Source: Ferrimonas balearica DSM 9799
GTDB taxonomy: Bacteria > Pseudomonadota > Gammaproteobacteria > Enterobacterales > Shewanellaceae
Direction of reading: 5' to 3'
Assembly (NCBI RefSeq): GCF_000148645.1
Contig: NC_014541.1
Location: forward strand, 620,001-684,000
Length of the DNA: 64,000 nucleotides
Below the pieces are notes generated by a model. That model was not told the DNA's origin and searched no databases. It saw only the letters and a program-made list of their open reading frames with translations. Positions 63,143 through 64,000 of the stretch are shown one piece after another. The position numbers and the translations under genes were made by a program. Position 1 is the stretch's first letter; the number at the start of each line of letters is the position of its first letter.

Positions 63143-64000
63143 ATGGCAAGCAAGACTGTACTCTACGATAAGCATCTGGAATCCGGCGCCAAAATGGTGG
63201 ATTTCCACGGTTGGGACATGCCGTTGCACTATGGTTCACAGGTGGAAGAACACCACCACGTGCGCCAGGACGCCGGCATGTTCGACGTTTCCCACATGAC
63301 CGTGGTTGACGTGGAAGGCGACGACGCGCGTGCCTTTTTGCGTAAGCTGCTGGCCAATGACGTGGCCAAGCTGACCGTACCGGGTAAAGCCCTGTATGGC
63401 GGCATGCTCAACGAGCAGGGCGGCGTGATCGACGATCTCATCACCTACTACCTCTCTGACACCCAGTACCGACTGGTGGTGAACTCCGCCACCCGGGTCA
63501 AAGATCTGGAGTGGATCGGCCGTCAGGCTCAGCCCTTTGCGGTCACCATCACCGAGCGCCCTGAGCTGGCGATGATCGCGGTACAGGGCCCCAATGCCAA
63601 AGCCAAGGCCGCCACCGTATTCAACGCCGAGCAAAATGCCGCCGTTGAGGGCATGAAGCCCTTCTTTGGCGTACAAAGCGGTGATCTGTTTATCGCCACC
63701 ACCGGGTATACCGGTGAAGCGGGCTACGAGATTGTGGTGCCGCAGAACCAGGCCGCAGACCTCTGGCAGGCGTTGCTGGACGCGGGCGTTAAGCCGGCAG
63801 GCCTGGGCGCTCGTGATACCCTGCGTCTGGAAGCGGGCATGAACCTTTACGGCCAGGATATGGACGAACAGGTGAATCCGCTGGCCGCCAATATGGGCTG
63901 GACCATCGCCTGGGAACCGGCAGACCGTGACTTTATCGGTCGTGAAGCGTTGCTGGCCGCCAAGGCGGCGGGCACCGACAAGCTGGTGGGCCTGGTGATG
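63143..64000 (+). CDS. gcvT: Aminomethyltransferase of the glycine cleavage system (N-terminal part)
   Basis: The first 286 codons are visible and the frame is open at the window end. It begins [20 protein letters not shown] and has [15 protein letters not shown], the FDVSHM box and [14 protein letters not shown]. GcvT moves the methylene group from the lipoyl arm of GcvH to tetrahydrofolate. gcvH and gcvP probably follow outside. Confidence 0.95.
   Translation, partial: MASKTVLYDKHLESGAKMVDFHGWDMPLHYGSQVEEHHHVRQDAGMFDVSHMTVVDVEGDDARAFLRKLLANDVAKLTVPGKALYGGMLNEQGGVIDDLITYYLSDTQYRLVVNSATRVKDLEWIGRQAQPFAVTITERPELAMIAVQGPNAKAKAATVFNAEQNAAVEGMKPFFGVQSGDLFIATTGYTGEAGYEIVVPQNQAADLWQALLDAGVKPAGLGARDTLRLEAGMNLYGQDMDEQVNPLAANMGWTIAWEPADRDFIGREALLAAKAAGTDKLVGLVM

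Overview
The window is 64 kb of a GC-rich gammaproteobacterial chromosome. Family content and order (DUF3622, gshB-rsmE-endA-sprT, metK, speE-speA, tkt, ygfA-6S RNA-zapA-ygfB-pepP-ubiH-ubiI-gcvT) point to a marine Shewanella/Ferrimonas-type organism. The high GC favours a Ferrimonas-like genome. This assignment is inference from gene content, not from a marker gene comparison.

Layout. 1-9.8 kb: a DUF3622 fragment, a thiol peroxidase-like protein, mdaB with a divergent HxlR regulator, two tRNA-Pro(CGG), cobA, an MFS exporter operon, a TPR lipoprotein-like protein, Mn-dependent pyrophosphatase and fbp. 9.9-18 kb: an NhaC antiporter, an EamA exporter with LysR regulator, mpl-ubiX-hpt, a pair of unrecognised 41-codon genes, and asd. 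18-30.8 kb: a TetR regulator, a SieB-like protein, a DUF342 protein, three tRNA-Leu(CAG), rsmC, a PstS-like protein with a GGDEF/EAL protein behind a hairpin-terminator leader, gshB-rsmE-endA, sprT, and a secreted pyroglutamyl-peptidase-like protein whose nucleophile position reads Ser.

32.2-37.0 kb is the standout region: an AT-rich insertion of about 4.7 kb flanked by 134-bp direct repeats of the 3' end and terminator of metK (133 of 134 bases identical; the one difference is synonymous). It carries an HlyD-type adaptor, three consecutive tiny double-glycine peptides (48, 44 and 48 residues), a three-helix membrane protein whose start overlaps the stop of the third peptide, and a C39-peptidase ABC transporter. 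This looks like a compact class II microcin-like export system. No integrase is present. TolC would have to come from elsewhere in the genome.

37-48 kb: metK (with candidate MetJ boxes), speE behind a long structured leader, speA, then a sugar-acid type cluster (enolase-superfamily enzyme, BCCT transporter, split UxaA-type dehydratase, LysR and GntR/FCD regulators, and a 15-bp palindromic operator). 48-64 kb: a lipoprotein, periplasmic ATP-dependent DNA ligase, tkt, a diguanylate cyclase, a LysR gene divergent from a 32-codon gene, housekeeping genes, 6S RNA and the start of gcvT.

The most interesting places are the metK island, the twin 41-codon genes at 16.4-16.7 kb, the leaders of speE and of the GGDEF/EAL gene, and the Cys-to-Ser pyroglutamyl-peptidase homologue.
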